Origin: Glycomyces sp. YM15
Lineage (GTDB): Bacteria > Actinomycetota > Actinomycetes > Mycobacteriales > Micromonosporaceae
Direction: 5' to 3'
DNA length: 64,000 nucleotides
Assembly (NCBI RefSeq): GCF_016918015.1
Contig: NZ_JAERMK010000008.1
Span: 1-64,000, forward strand
Shown here: piece by piece, positions 1-8,096 of the stretch
Position numbering within the stretch: the stretch's first letter is position 1
Layout: every line of letters begins with the position of its first letter
The notes under the pieces: generated by a model
Database searches by the model: none
What the model saw: the letters and a program-made list of their open reading frames with translations, nothing else
What the model was told of the DNA's origin: nothing
Translations under genes and position numbers: made by a program

Positions 1-72
1 GTGCCCGCTTGCTTTCATCTCCAGTGCCCTGGCCCGAAGCTCCGCACTCGCGCGCGGCTTTCCCTTTGCCAT
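1..72 (-). CDS. N-terminal start of an unidentified Lys/Arg-rich protein, cut by the window edge
   Basis: Reading leftwards from an ATG at 72, an open frame of 24 codons runs off the window and begins MAKGKPRASAELRARALEMK. The Arg/Ala/Leu/Lys composition resembles the first helix of helix-turn-helix proteins or small resolvase-like DNA-binding proteins carried on integrative elements, but too little is visible to name a family. It is divergent from the excisionase/integrase pair, leaving about 170 nt between them for promoters. The ribosome binding site is weak. It belongs by position to the integrative element extending left of the window. Confidence 0.4.
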   Translation of the reverse strand, partial: MAKGKPRASAELRARALEMKASGH

Positions 73-245
73 GCAAGCATTCTCGCATCAACACCCAGAA
101 CCCAACTTCACAGTTCCGGATTAGTAGGTTCACGCTCCGTCCAACCAGGAGCCAAAGCCGCCTCCGGAACTGACAGCACGGGTCCGGACGCCGCGGCCGA
201 CCGCGACTCGCTCCGGTGCCCGTGCCACACACAAGGAGCCACCGC

Positions 246-465
246 ATGCACCAACCTCCAAACCACCGCCAGCGCCGAGGTCGAGTCGCTGTGGTCGATC
301 GACCAGGTCGCGGCCTACCTCAAAGTCCCGGTCCAGACCCTGCGCGCCTGGCGCAAACACCGGACCGGACCTCCGGCCGCCCGGATCGGCAGACACCTGC
401 GCTACGACCCGGCCCAGGTCCGCGCCTGGGTCGCCGACCGCGTACGGGAGGCCTCCGATGACTGA
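246..465 (+). CDS. Excisionase-like MerR/HTH_17 protein, start region disrupted by a probable 1-nt frameshift
   Basis: The frame ending at 465 encodes a typical excisionase helix-turn-helix: LWSIDQVAAYLKVPVQTLRAW, then a wing region with GRHLRYDPAQVRAWV. Such proteins bind attachment-site DNA and steer the neighbouring integrase towards excision. The domain frame has no ATG, GTG or TTG between 73 and the domain; only a CTG at 289 is available. An ATG at 246 with an AGGAG about 8 nt upstream lies one frame off. Removing the C at 249 would give MTNLQTTASAEVESLW and restore one reading frame, so either a 1-nt insertion has damaged the gene or the base is a sequencing error. The 3' end overlaps the integrase start by 8 nt. 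Confidence 0.65.
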
Positions 466-1684
466 CGCGAAGAAGAAGCCCGCCGGGCGCAAGCAGGCCC
501 GCAAAGGAGACGGGTCGATCTACTGGGACGAGTCGAAGCAGTGCTACTTCGGCTCGATCTCGCTCGGTATCAAGCCTGACGGCACCCGCCACCGCCCGAA
601 AGTCAGCGGCACCACCCAACGCGAAGTCCGCGCCAAACTCAAGGAACTGAAGGAGGACTTCGACGACGGCATCGACCTGGGTGACAAGTACACCGTCGAG
701 CAGGCCTGCCGCGACTTCCTCGAGAACGGGGTCCGCGGACTGATCCCTGCCACGGTCAACGAGCTGCGCATCCACGCCGAGAAGTGGATCATTCCGCACC
801 TGGGCCAGGCGAAGCTCAAGCAGCTCAAAGCCGACGACGTCGACGCCTGGCTCGACACCATGGCCGAGGCCCTCGCGACATCCTCGGTCCGGCGGCGCCT
901 GTTCACGCTGCGGCGAGTCATCAAGTTCGCCGAAGGACGCAACCGGGTCCGGCGCAACGTCGCCGCACTCGTCAAAGCCCCCAAGGGCAAAGAAGGCAGA
1001 CCGAGCAAAGCGCTCACCCTCGACCAAGGGAAGGCGCTCCTGCACGCCAGCAAGGGCCGGCCGATCCACGCCTACATCGCCCTGTCGATGTTCACCGGCG
1101 TCCGCACCGAGGAAGCCCGGCCCCTGGAGTGGGCGCACACTCACCTCAACCCGGTGAAGGGCCAGACCTGCTCGTGCGGGGGCAAGCACCTCGAGGATCT
1201 GCCCCCGCATGTCGAAGTGTGGCGGTCGGTCCGCGAAGGCGGCGACACGAAGACACTGAAGAGCCGCCGGACCATCGCCCTGCCCGACTTCATCGTCGCC
1301 CTGCTGCTCGCCCACCGCGAACAGCAACAAACGTGGCGCGCGGCGCACGGTTGGAAGTCCGAGGGGATCGTCTACGTCTTCGGCACCCGCAACGACACCG
1401 TCCAGCAGGCCCAGGTCATCCGCGATCAGTTCCGCGCCGTCGTCGCCAAAGCCGGGATCCCCGGATCCTGGACACCGCGCGAACTTCGCCACTCGTTCGT
1501 CTCGCTCATGTCCGACAACGGCGCGACCCTGGAACTCATCGCCGACCTCGTCGGCCACGCCAACACCACCACGACCGCCACCGTCTACCGCCACCAACTG
1601 CGCCCAGTCATGACCAAGGGCGCCGACCTGCTCGACGGGGCCTTCGCCAAAGGCCTCCTCGACGAGCCCGAGGACAAGCCCTAA
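458..1684 (+). CDS. int: Tyrosine recombinase / integrase
   Basis: A 408-residue phage-type integrase. It has an N-terminal SAM-like core-binding domain (about 65-170) and a C-terminal catalytic domain (about 185-400). Catalytic residues are visible: Arg216 in FTGVRTEEARPLEW, Arg344 in RELRHSFVSLM, His367 in VGHANTTTT and the nucleophile Tyr377 in ATVYRHQL. The usual first His of the H-x-x-R box is Arg341, a substitution also met in other actinobacterial integrases. The order excisionase-integrase-attachment site, ending at a tRNA gene, matches pSAM2-like integrative conjugative elements. The tRNA-Leu at 2046-2130, with its 3' end facing this gene, is the likely integration target. Confidence 0.93.
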   Translation: MTDAKKKPAGRKQARKGDGSIYWDESKQCYFGSISLGIKPDGTRHRPKVSGTTQREVRAKLKELKEDFDDGIDLGDKYTVEQACRDFLENGVRGLIPATVNELRIHAEKWIIPHLGQAKLKQLKADDVDAWLDTMAEALATSSVRRRLFTLRRVIKFAEGRNRVRRNVAALVKAPKGKEGRPSKALTLDQGKALLHASKGRPIHAYIALSMFTGVRTEEARPLEWAHTHLNPVKGQTCSCGGKHLEDLPPHVEVWRSVREGGDTKTLKSRRTIALPDFIVALLLAHREQQQTWRAAHGWKSEGIVYVFGTRNDTVQQAQVIRDQFRAVVAKAGIPGSWTPRELRHSFVSLMSDNGATLELIADLVGHANTTTTATVYRHQLRPVMTKGADLLDGAFAKGLLDEPEDKP

Positions 1685-1703
1685 CCCATCGAACGGACAC
1701 TTC

Positions 1704-1736
1704 AGCGGCCCCCGGCGGAACCACCGCCGGGGGCCG
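1704..1736 (+). terminator. Integrase terminator hairpin
   Basis: A perfect 14-bp GC-only inverted repeat (GCGGCCCCCGGCGG and its complement) with a 5-nt loop lies 20 nt after the integrase stop. There is no U-run, as is common in actinobacteria. Confidence 0.75.
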
Positions 1737-2013
1737 CACTCGTCCCCCTGACCTACGAAACGACACGACCACCCAGGCCCAATTGGCTCACCGACCAGCA
1801 ACCCCCGGAACGAGCGAACGCCCAGATCAAAGCCCCGATGCCAACAACCACCCGCCATCATTGACTAACGCCTCGCAATGACCACCAACGGCCGATCAGC
1901 AACGGCGCCTTCGCAAACGGCTCCAGAAACAGGCTCCAATGGCTCCCCTATTGGCTCCCCGAGGCCCTCTACAAAGGCTTCACGCGGGGCCGCAGGCCTG
2001 CCCGAAAGACACG

Positions 2014-2039
2014 AAAAAGGCCCTGTTACCAGGGCCTTT
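2014..2039 (-). terminator. Rho-independent terminator of the tRNA-Leu gene
   Basis: A perfect 10-bp stem (AAAGGCCCTG and its complement) with a 4-nt loop lies 7 nt beyond the tRNA 3' end. Read on the minus strand it is followed by a run of five Ts, so it is a classical intrinsic terminator for the tRNA transcript. Confidence 0.8.
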
Positions 2040-2045
2040 AATCTG

Positions 2046-2075
2046 TGCGCGAGGGGGGACTTGAACCCCCACGTC
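2046..2075. other. Putative chromosomal attachment site (att) in the tRNA 3' end
   Basis: Tyrosine integrases of this type usually recombine within the T arm and acceptor stem of a tRNA gene. This segment is that part of the tRNA-Leu and is the first chromosomal landmark after the integrase. The matching repeat at the other end of the element is outside the window, so the exact core cannot be fixed here. Confidence 0.4.
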
Positions 2076-2130
2076 CATAATAGGACACTAGCACCTCAAG
2101 CTAGCGCGTCTGCCATTCCGCCACTCGCGC
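2046..2130 (-). tRNA. tRNA-Leu (anticodon GAG)
   Basis: The minus strand folds into a complete 85-nt class II tRNA. The acceptor stem GCGCGAG pairs with CTCGCGC, the anticodon stem CTAGC/GCTAG encloses the loop TTGAGGT (anticodon GAG), and there is a variable arm and a T arm with GTTCAAG. The discriminator base is A and the CCA tail is not encoded. Its 3' end faces the integrase, the usual orientation for a tRNA used as attachment site. Confidence 0.96.
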
Positions 2131-2286
2131 GTGCACACAGAAGTGTATATGTAGTTTGTTTTGCCTGCCAGGTGAGCTTTCCCGCCCTCCGTGGCACGAG
2201 ACGAAACTTTACACGATGGTTCGGCGGTAGGCGCAAGGGGGGTTCACGGTCAGGCTGACGGGCCGACGGCGGCTAGGCTTGGGGGC

Positions 2287-3300
2287 ATGACCGTGACCGC
2301 GCCTCGACTCCCCGACGCGGCGTTGACACATTGGGATCTCGGGCAGATCTACCAGATGCAGCGGGTCCAGACCGGGCTGATGAACCGGTCCTGGCGGGTC
2401 GACACCTCTTCTGGGTCGTATCTCCTCAAGCTGTTCCGGGACGTCACCGGCCCCGAGCTGCAATTCCAGTTCCATGTACTGCAGACCCTGGGCGGCTCGG
2501 GCGTACCGGTGGTGCTGCCGGTGCTCAGCCGGGACGGGCGGACCACGATCTTCCTGGAAGGCGAGGAGTTCGGAGTCTTTCCGTGGGTCGGGGGACGGCA
2601 CCGGTCAGGGTTGTCCATGTCACGGGATGCTTGCCGTGATCTCGGTTCGGTGATCGGGAGACTGCACCGGACGCTGCATGCCTCCATTCCCGCGGACCGG
2701 GCGCCGAAGCCTGAGAATCCGCCGACGACCGAAGCCGCGCTGCAGAAGGTCGACCGGCTGCTGGAGCTGGTCGCCGCGGGTCGTGGGGACAAGACCGGAT
2801 TCGAGGCCATCGCCGAGCAGACACTGCGCTTGAAGCGGGGGCTGCTGGTCAGGCTCGGGGACCGCCGGCCTCCGGACCTGCTGCCCCAGTACACGGGATA
2901 TACGCACGGCGACCTCCACCCGCACAACGTCCTGCATGGACCCGATGACCGGATCTCCGCGATCTTGGACTGGGACCGGTTGGTGGTCTCGTCGTACGCG
3001 CGGGAGATGGCGCGGGCAGCGGTGTTCTACTTCACTTACGGAGATGAGCGCGGGCTCGATTGCGATCGGATCCGGGCGTTCGCCGGGGGCTACCGGTCGG
3101 TCTTCGACGTCGGCGAGCCCGAAATCGGGCTGGCCACGCACCAGTTGTGGTGGGACCGGCTGACCGACAACTGGGTCATCGAGTGGCACTATGTGCGGCA
3201 CAACTCCGCGTGCGACCACCTCCTGCCGGGACAGACCGGGCTCGTGAAGTGGTGGACGATTCATTACTCGCAGGTGGAGCAGGCCCTGATGGGGCGCTAG
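2287..3300 (+). CDS. Aminoglycoside phosphotransferase (APH)-family kinase-like protein
   Basis: A 337-residue cytoplasmic protein with the APH/choline-kinase fold. Lys48 in YLLKLF is the probable ATP-binding lysine. The catalytic loop is HGDLHPHNVL (His207, Asp209, Asn214) and the metal-binding element is ILDWD (Asp228). Proteins of this fold phosphorylate small hydroxylated molecules such as aminoglycosides, choline, homoserine or sugars; nothing in the sequence fixes the substrate. The start chosen is the ATG at 2287, because the in-frame sequence upstream is not protein-like. It lies between the tRNA gene and the acyltransferase gene with no operon partner closer than about 45 nt. Confidence 0.85.
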   Translation: MTVTAPRLPDAALTHWDLGQIYQMQRVQTGLMNRSWRVDTSSGSYLLKLFRDVTGPELQFQFHVLQTLGGSGVPVVLPVLSRDGRTTIFLEGEEFGVFPWVGGRHRSGLSMSRDACRDLGSVIGRLHRTLHASIPADRAPKPENPPTTEAALQKVDRLLELVAAGRGDKTGFEAIAEQTLRLKRGLLVRLGDRRPPDLLPQYTGYTHGDLHPHNVLHGPDDRISAILDWDRLVVSSYAREMARAAVFYFTYGDERGLDCDRIRAFAGGYRSVFDVGEPEIGLATHQLWWDRLTDNWVIEWHYVRHNSACDHLLPGQTGLVKWWTIHYSQVEQALMGR

Positions 3301-3344
3301 GAAGTCGCTGGCTTATCCCTTTGGCCTTTGCCACAATGGGTTTC

Positions 3345-4442
3345 ATGACTTCACTTCCGCTTCTCCACCTTCAGGGCAGCCCTCACCGGCAAGGTCTGCA
3401 GCACGGCGAGGAACTGCGGGAGGCGATCGCCGCCAACGTCGCGGTCTACCGGTCCCGGATGCTCACCTCGGGTGTCCCCGAGGGCGAACTCGCCGAGCGT
3501 TCACAGCGGTTCCTGGAGCAGTTCACACGCTACGACGCCGATTACCGGGCGACGATGGACGGCATCGCCGAGGCGTCCGGGCAGGATCTGCTGGACATCG
3601 CCCTGCTCAACGCCCGCTACGAGCTGCTCTACAGCGCCTGGAGCGAATTCGGGCGGCCCACGGTCGACGGCATCCGGTCCGAGTGCACCTCGTTCGGCGG
3701 CTCGGACGGGGTGTTCACCGCGTCGGGGACGCACATCGGGCAGAACTGGGACTGGTTCACCGGAGTCGAAGGGGCCCTGCTGCAGTGGCAGCGGGGAGAT
3801 ACGACCATGATCGGATTCACCGAGGCCGGTGTCGCCGGCGCGAAGATCGGGCTCAACAGCACCGGGGTCGGCCTGTGCATCAACGGACTCGGGGCTTCGG
3901 CCGACGACTGGCGCCTCGACACGGTGCCGTTCCACCTCCGGTCTCGGCGGGTGCTGGAGTCGACGAGTCTCGCTGAGGCGATCGGGCACGCGGTGGGTCC
4001 TCGGCCTGCTTGTTCTTCGAATTTCTTCATCGGGAGCGCGTCGGAGGGCGTGGTCACCGTCGAGACCTCTCCGCTGGGCTCGCGGGTGATCTACGAGGGC
4101 GGCGATGCGCCTCTGGTGCACGCCAACCACTTCCGTGATCCTGAGGCCCTCGGGGTCTACCAGAGTTGGCTCGAGACCGGCCGGGTTTCGACGTATCACC
4201 GATGCGACCGCATGGAGACACTGCTCGCCAAGGAGTCCCCGGTCTCGACCGAGCGCCTGCACGCCGCCATGCGGGACCACGAAGGCGGGCCGCTCGGGCT
4301 CTGCCGTCACCCCGTCGAGACCGACCCCGTTGAGCTGCAGACGCATACGGCCTTCGCCGCGCACCTGGAGCTCGACGCCAAGCGGTTCTCTTACACGTGG
4401 GGCCCGCCCTGCGAGTCCGAGTTCGCCACCGTAAGCCTCTAG
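3345..4442 (+). CDS. C45-family autoproteolytic acyltransferase/hydrolase (penicillin acyltransferase-like)
   Basis: A 365-residue member of the acyl-CoA:6-aminopenicillanic acid acyltransferase family of Ntn hydrolases. The predicted self-cleavage site and nucleophile is Cys114 in RSECTSFGG. It is followed by the family's THIGQNWDW segment and by the glycine-rich TEAGVAGAKIGLNSTGVGLCIN. Family members hydrolyse or transfer acyl groups on amide bonds; the bacterial substrates are mostly unknown. An ATG at 3336 in the same frame is an alternative start; neither has a strong ribosome binding site. The stop overlaps the convergent methyltransferase gene by 4 nt. Confidence 0.85.
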   Translation: MTSLPLLHLQGSPHRQGLQHGEELREAIAANVAVYRSRMLTSGVPEGELAERSQRFLEQFTRYDADYRATMDGIAEASGQDLLDIALLNARYELLYSAWSEFGRPTVDGIRSECTSFGGSDGVFTASGTHIGQNWDWFTGVEGALLQWQRGDTTMIGFTEAGVAGAKIGLNSTGVGLCINGLGASADDWRLDTVPFHLRSRRVLESTSLAEAIGHAVGPRPACSSNFFIGSASEGVVTVETSPLGSRVIYEGGDAPLVHANHFRDPEALGVYQSWLETGRVSTYHRCDRMETLLAKESPVSTERLHAAMRDHEGGPLGLCRHPVETDPVELQTHTAFAAHLELDAKRFSYTWGPPCESEFATVSL

Positions 4443-5248
4443 CGGGGCGTCGGCTGGGACAACTCCCAGCAGGCCACGGCCGTCGCCGCGGCGACGTTGA
4501 GCGAGTCGACGCCCGCGTGCATGGGGATGACCACCGTGCGGTCGCAGGCGTCCAGCGCGGCCTTCGTCAGGCCGGGGCCTTCCGCGCCGAACATCAGGGC
4601 CGGGCGTTCGCGTTCCTCGGCGCTCACCCGGCCGATGTCGATCGCGCCGCGCGAGGGACTCAGTCCGTGCAGGGTGAATCCGGCGTCGCGGATCTGGGCG
4701 AGGCCGCTCGGCCAGGGCTCCAGGTAGGCGTAGGGGACCGCGAACACCTCCCCCATGCTCACGCGGACGCTGCGGCGGTAGAGCGGGTCGGCGCAGTCCG
4801 GGGCGAGGAGCACGCCGTCGAAACCGAGCCCTGCGGCGACCCTGAAGACGGCCCCGATGTTGGTGTGATTGTTCAGCCCTTCGAGGACGACGAGGCGGTT
4901 GACGCTGGCCAGGAGGTCGGCCGGATCCGGGAGCTCCTTGCGGTGGAACGAGGCCAGCGCGCCCCGGTGGACGTGGAAGCCGGTCACGGATTCGAGGACG
5001 TCGGGTCCGGCGGTGTAGCAGGGGGCGTCTTCGGCGAGGTGCGCGAGCTGGTCGGCGCGTTTGGCGTCGATGAGCATCGAGCGCATCCGGTAGCCGGCGC
5101 GGAGGGCCCGGTTGACGACCTGGTGGCCTTCGGCGATGAACAGGCCGTGGGGCTGTTCGAAGCGGGTGCGGAGGGCGAGGTCGGTGAGCGCGCGGTAGTC
5201 GCCGAGGCGCTCGTCCTCGGGGTCGTGGATGTGAATGACGTCGGGCAC
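4439..5248 (-). CDS. TrmH/SpoU-family RNA 2'-O-methyltransferase
   Basis: A 269-residue SPOUT-class methyltransferase using S-adenosylmethionine to methylate a ribose 2'-OH in tRNA or rRNA. An N-terminal substrate-recognition domain (about 15-110) precedes the knotted catalytic domain. All three SpoU motifs are present: motif 1 LEGLNNHTNIGAVFR (Asn130, Arg136), motif 2 MFGAEGPGL (219-227) and motif 3 IPMHAGVDSLNVA (241-253). A GTG start at 5248 gives the usual family length. The target nucleotide cannot be assigned from sequence. Confidence 0.85.
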   Translation of the reverse strand: MPDVIHIHDPEDERLGDYRALTDLALRTRFEQPHGLFIAEGHQVVNRALRAGYRMRSMLIDAKRADQLAHLAEDAPCYTAGPDVLESVTGFHVHRGALASFHRKELPDPADLLASVNRLVVLEGLNNHTNIGAVFRVAAGLGFDGVLLAPDCADPLYRRSVRVSMGEVFAVPYAYLEPWPSGLAQIRDAGFTLHGLSPSRGAIDIGRVSAEERERPALMFGAEGPGLTKAALDACDRTVVIPMHAGVDSLNVAAATAVACWELSQPTPR

Positions 5249-5329
5249 CCGGTGATTCTCCACTACGGGTACGGCGGCGCCCGGGGTGCCTGTGCGGGCT
5301 CCCCGGGCGTCACGTGGTGCTAAGAGCTG

Positions 5330-5369
5330 TCCGGTGAATCCCGGCGAGGCGCCATCCGGATTCACCGGA
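5330..5369 (-). terminator. Hairpin downstream of the SPFH gene
   Basis: A perfect 12-bp inverted repeat (TCCGGTGAATCC and its complement) with a 16-nt loop begins 7 nt after the SPFH protein stop codon. It is probably the terminator of the NfeD-SPFH transcript, although it lacks a U-run. Confidence 0.55.
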
Positions 5370-5375
5370 GGGACC

Positions 5376-6407
5376 CTAGGCCGGGGCGGGCGGGAGTTCG
5401 TCCCGGATCTTGCCTTTGCCGATGTCCTGGACCTCACGGGCGGCCTGCTCGGCTGCTTCGAGGGCCTGGGCGGCCGAGTCGTCGAGCTCGAGGGCGCTCG
5501 TGTCGACCTCGATCTCCTCGTCCTCCGGGGTGCTCTCGGTGATGCCGCCGAGGGCGTTGCCGATGCCTCCGAGTGCCTTGGTGAGTTCGGCCGGGACGAC
5601 CCAGACCTTGTTGGCGTCGCCCTGGGCGATCTTGGGGAGGGTCTGGAGGTACTGGTAGGCCAGGAGCCGGTCGGTGGGCTTGGCCTTGTGGATGGCCGCG
5701 AAGACGGTCTGGATCGCCTTGGCCTGGCCGTCGGCGCGGAGGACTTCGGCGTCGCGGGCGCCCTTGGCGCGCAGGACCTGGGACTGCTGCTCGCCTTCGG
5801 CGTTGAGGATCGCGGCGCGCTTGGTGCCTTCGGCGTTGAGGATCGCGGCGCGGCGGTCGCGTTCGGCGCGCATCTGCTTCTCCATGGCGTCTCGGATGCT
5901 CAACGGCGGTTCGATGGAGCGCAGTTCGACGCGGGTGACCTTGAGGCCCCACTTGTCGGTGGCCTTGTCGAGTTCGGCGGCGAGGCGGGCGTTGATCTCC
6001 TCGCGGCTGGTGAGGGTCTTCTCGAGGTCCAGCGAGCCGACGACGTTGCGGAGCGTGGTGGTGGTGAGCTGCTCGACGCCCGCCAGGTAGTCGTCGATGC
6101 TGTAGACGGCATCGGTGGGCTTGGTGATGATGTAGTACAGCACGGTGTCGATCTGCACGCCGAGGTTGTCGGCGGTGATCACGGGCTGGGGCGGGAAGTT
6201 CACGACGCGCTCGCGGAGGTCCACTTTGGCGCGAACGTTGTCCACGAACGGCACCAGGAGCCGGGGCCCGGGTTCCAGGGTGCGTCGGTACTTGCCGAGG
6301 CGTTCGATGATGTAGTTCCACTGCTGGGGAACGATCTTGATCGAGCGGAACAGCACGATGACGAAGAAGATCGCGACTATCAGCAGCAGTATGCCTACGG
6401 CGTCCAT
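5376..6407 (-). CDS. SPFH/Band 7 (stomatin/QmcA-like) membrane protein
   Basis: A 343-residue protein with one N-terminal membrane segment (about 4-22), an SPFH/Band 7 domain (about 25-190) and an Ala/Glu/Arg-rich coiled coil (about 180-245). The coiled coil repeats AAILNAEGTKRAAILNAEGE. A short acidic tail ends the protein. Such proteins form oligomeric membrane scaffolds that organise microdomains and often partner NfeD proteins. Here the NfeD gene lies directly upstream on the same strand, about 100 nt away, as in mycobacterial genomes after hemH. Confidence 0.92.
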   Translation of the reverse strand: MDAVGILLLIVAIFFVIVLFRSIKIVPQQWNYIIERLGKYRRTLEPGPRLLVPFVDNVRAKVDLRERVVNFPPQPVITADNLGVQIDTVLYYIITKPTDAVYSIDDYLAGVEQLTTTTLRNVVGSLDLEKTLTSREEINARLAAELDKATDKWGLKVTRVELRSIEPPLSIRDAMEKQMRAERDRRAAILNAEGTKRAAILNAEGEQQSQVLRAKGARDAEVLRADGQAKAIQTVFAAIHKAKPTDRLLAYQYLQTLPKIAQGDANKVWVVPAELTKALGGIGNALGGITESTPEDEEIEVDTSALELDDSAAQALEAAEQAAREVQDIGKGKIRDELPPAPA

Positions 6408-6510
6408 GGTGTTTCAGCCTCCAGTGGTCTGGCGGATCGGCGGGCTTTTCACTTGGCTTGCTCTGGGTCTGGTTCCAGACGTTGCGGAAAGGCTATACGG
6501 GCACGGCCAG

Positions 6511-6957
6511 TCAGCTCTGCTTCCAGACGATGACGGTGGCTCCCTTGATTTCTACCACTGTCACGCTGTCTCCGGGTTCCAGCACCTGGTCGGGTTCGAG
6601 GGGGAAGGCGGTCCAGTTGTCGCCGTGGATCTCGACGAGGCCGCCGGAGAGGTCGACCTTGGTGAGGACGCGGGCTTCGGCGCCTTCGATGGCGCGGGTG
6701 CCGAACACGCCGGGGGTCCTGGGGGCACCGGAGTCGCCCTCGAGGGCCTGCCTGAGGAAGGGGCGAAGTCCGAAGATGGAGGCGATGGAACCGGCCCCGA
6801 AGAGCACGGCTTGGAGCCAGAAGGGGGCGCCGAGGGCGGCGCCGATGCCGGCGAGCACGGCGCCGACGCCGACCATGGCGAGTACCAGGGTGCCGGTGAA
6901 GAGTTCGATGGCGCCGAGGATCACAGCGGCGATGATCCAATAGAAGACGGGTTCCAC
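6511..6957 (-). CDS. NfeD-family membrane protein
   Basis: A 148-residue protein with a hydrophobic N-terminal half carrying two to three membrane segments (about 5-62) and a C-terminal OB-fold domain (about 90-146) containing DLSGGLVEIHGDNW. It is the short NfeD form without the ClpP-like protease domain. NfeD proteins work with SPFH partners at the membrane, and the SPFH gene follows immediately downstream. A hairpin at 7001-7034 separates it from hemH, so it probably has its own promoter. Confidence 0.9.
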   Translation of the reverse strand: MEPVFYWIIAAVILGAIELFTGTLVLAMVGVGAVLAGIGAALGAPFWLQAVLFGAGSIASIFGLRPFLRQALEGDSGAPRTPGVFGTRAIEGAEARVLTKVDLSGGLVEIHGDNWTAFPLEPDQVLEPGDSVTVVEIKGATVIVWKQS

Positions 6958-7000
6958 CTGTCAAGCATGTCATGCGGATGCGACCAGCGGGGATTTCGGG

Positions 7001-7034
7001 CCGGGCCCGCGTCCCGTTTGGGACGCGGGCCCGG
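7001..7034 (-). terminator. hemH terminator
   Basis: A perfect 15-bp stem (CCGGGCCCGCGTCCC and its complement) with the 4-nt loop GTTT starts 5 nt after the hemH stop codon on the minus strand. Confidence 0.8.
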
Positions 7035-7039
7035 TTCGG

Positions 7040-8086
7040 TCAGCGGTTCCGGTGCTTCTCGGGGGCCGGGGGCCTGCGGGCGGGGCAGCAGCCCTCGACC
7101 GTGGGGTCCCAGACGGGGAGTTTGCCGAGCCGCCGCAGCGGCGCGCTTTGGACGCGTTCGGCGACGAGTTCGCGGAACATGCCGACGAGGTCGGCGCCGA
7201 CCTCGGGCGTGCCGGCCCGGAGGTAGCGGAGGCCCAGCTCGGCGGCGGTGTCCTTGGCCTCGTTGTCGAGGTCCCAGAGCACTTCGATGTGGTCCGAGAG
7301 GAATCCGACGGGGCTGACCACGACGGTGTCGACGTCCTCGGCGGCGAGGACCTTGAGGTGGTCGTTGATGTCGGGCGCGAGCCACGGCATCGATGGCGGG
7401 CCCGAGCGGGACTGCCAGACGACGTCGAAGGGACCGTGCCATCCGGCGTGCTCGGCGACGAGCGCGGCGGTCTCGGCGACCTGGTCGGAGTAGCGGGCGC
7501 CTTCGGGTCCGGAGCACTCGTCCATGACGTCGGGGATCGAGTGGGCGGTGAAGACCACGCGGGTCTTCGACTGGTCCTCGATCTGGCCGAGGCTCTTCTT
7601 GAGCTGGTCGGCGAAGCCGCCGACGAAGCCCGGGTGGTCGAAGAAGTGCCGGATCTTGTCGATGACGGGCGCGGTGTCGCCGACGGCGGCCCGCGCGGCG
7701 TTGATGTCCTCCACGTACTGGCGGCACGAGGAGTACGAGCCGTAGGCGCTGGTGCACAGGGCGAGGGCGCGCTTGACGCCGTCGCCGGTCATCTGGGTGA
7801 CCGCGTCGACGAGCATCGGGGGCCAGTTGCGGTTGCCCCAGTAGATGGGCAGGTCGATCCCGCTGACGCGGAACTCCTGGCGGAGGGCGTCGAGGACCTC
7901 GCGGCACCACTGGTTGATCGGCGAGATGCCGCCGAAGTGGTAGTAGTGCTCGGCGACCTCGGCGAGGCGTTCGTCGGGGATGCCGCGGCCTCGGGTGACG
8001 TTGCGCAGGAACGGCAGCACGTCGCCGGGGCCTTCGGGGCCGCCGAACGAGACGAGCAGGACCGCGTCGTAACCGTTCATTGTCAT
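7040..8086 (-). CDS. hemH: Ferrochelatase (probably coproporphyrin III ferrochelatase)
   Basis: A 348-residue cytoplasmic enzyme that inserts Fe2+ into a porphyrin late in haem synthesis. The family start DAVLLVSFGGPEG is present, with the metal/porphyrin histidine region FTAHSIPD and the conserved SPVGFLSDHIEVLWDLD. Actinobacteria are known to use the coproporphyrin-dependent pathway, so the substrate is probably coproporphyrin III. The C-terminal GCCPARRP cysteines are a candidate for part of a [2Fe-2S] site of the kind found in mycobacterial ferrochelatase, though its full ligand set cannot be confirmed. It lies 10 nt downstream of fabI, as in mycobacterial inhA-hemH. Confidence 0.93.
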   Translation of the reverse strand: MTMNGYDAVLLVSFGGPEGPGDVLPFLRNVTRGRGIPDERLAEVAEHYYHFGGISPINQWCREVLDALRQEFRVSGIDLPIYWGNRNWPPMLVDAVTQMTGDGVKRALALCTSAYGSYSSCRQYVEDINAARAAVGDTAPVIDKIRHFFDHPGFVGGFADQLKKSLGQIEDQSKTRVVFTAHSIPDVMDECSGPEGARYSDQVAETAALVAEHAGWHGPFDVVWQSRSGPPSMPWLAPDINDHLKVLAAEDVDTVVVSPVGFLSDHIEVLWDLDNEAKDTAAELGLRYLRAGTPEVGADLVGMFRELVAERVQSAPLRRLGKLPVWDPTVEGCCPARRPPAPEKHRNR

Positions 8087-8096
8087 GGCGGCTCCG

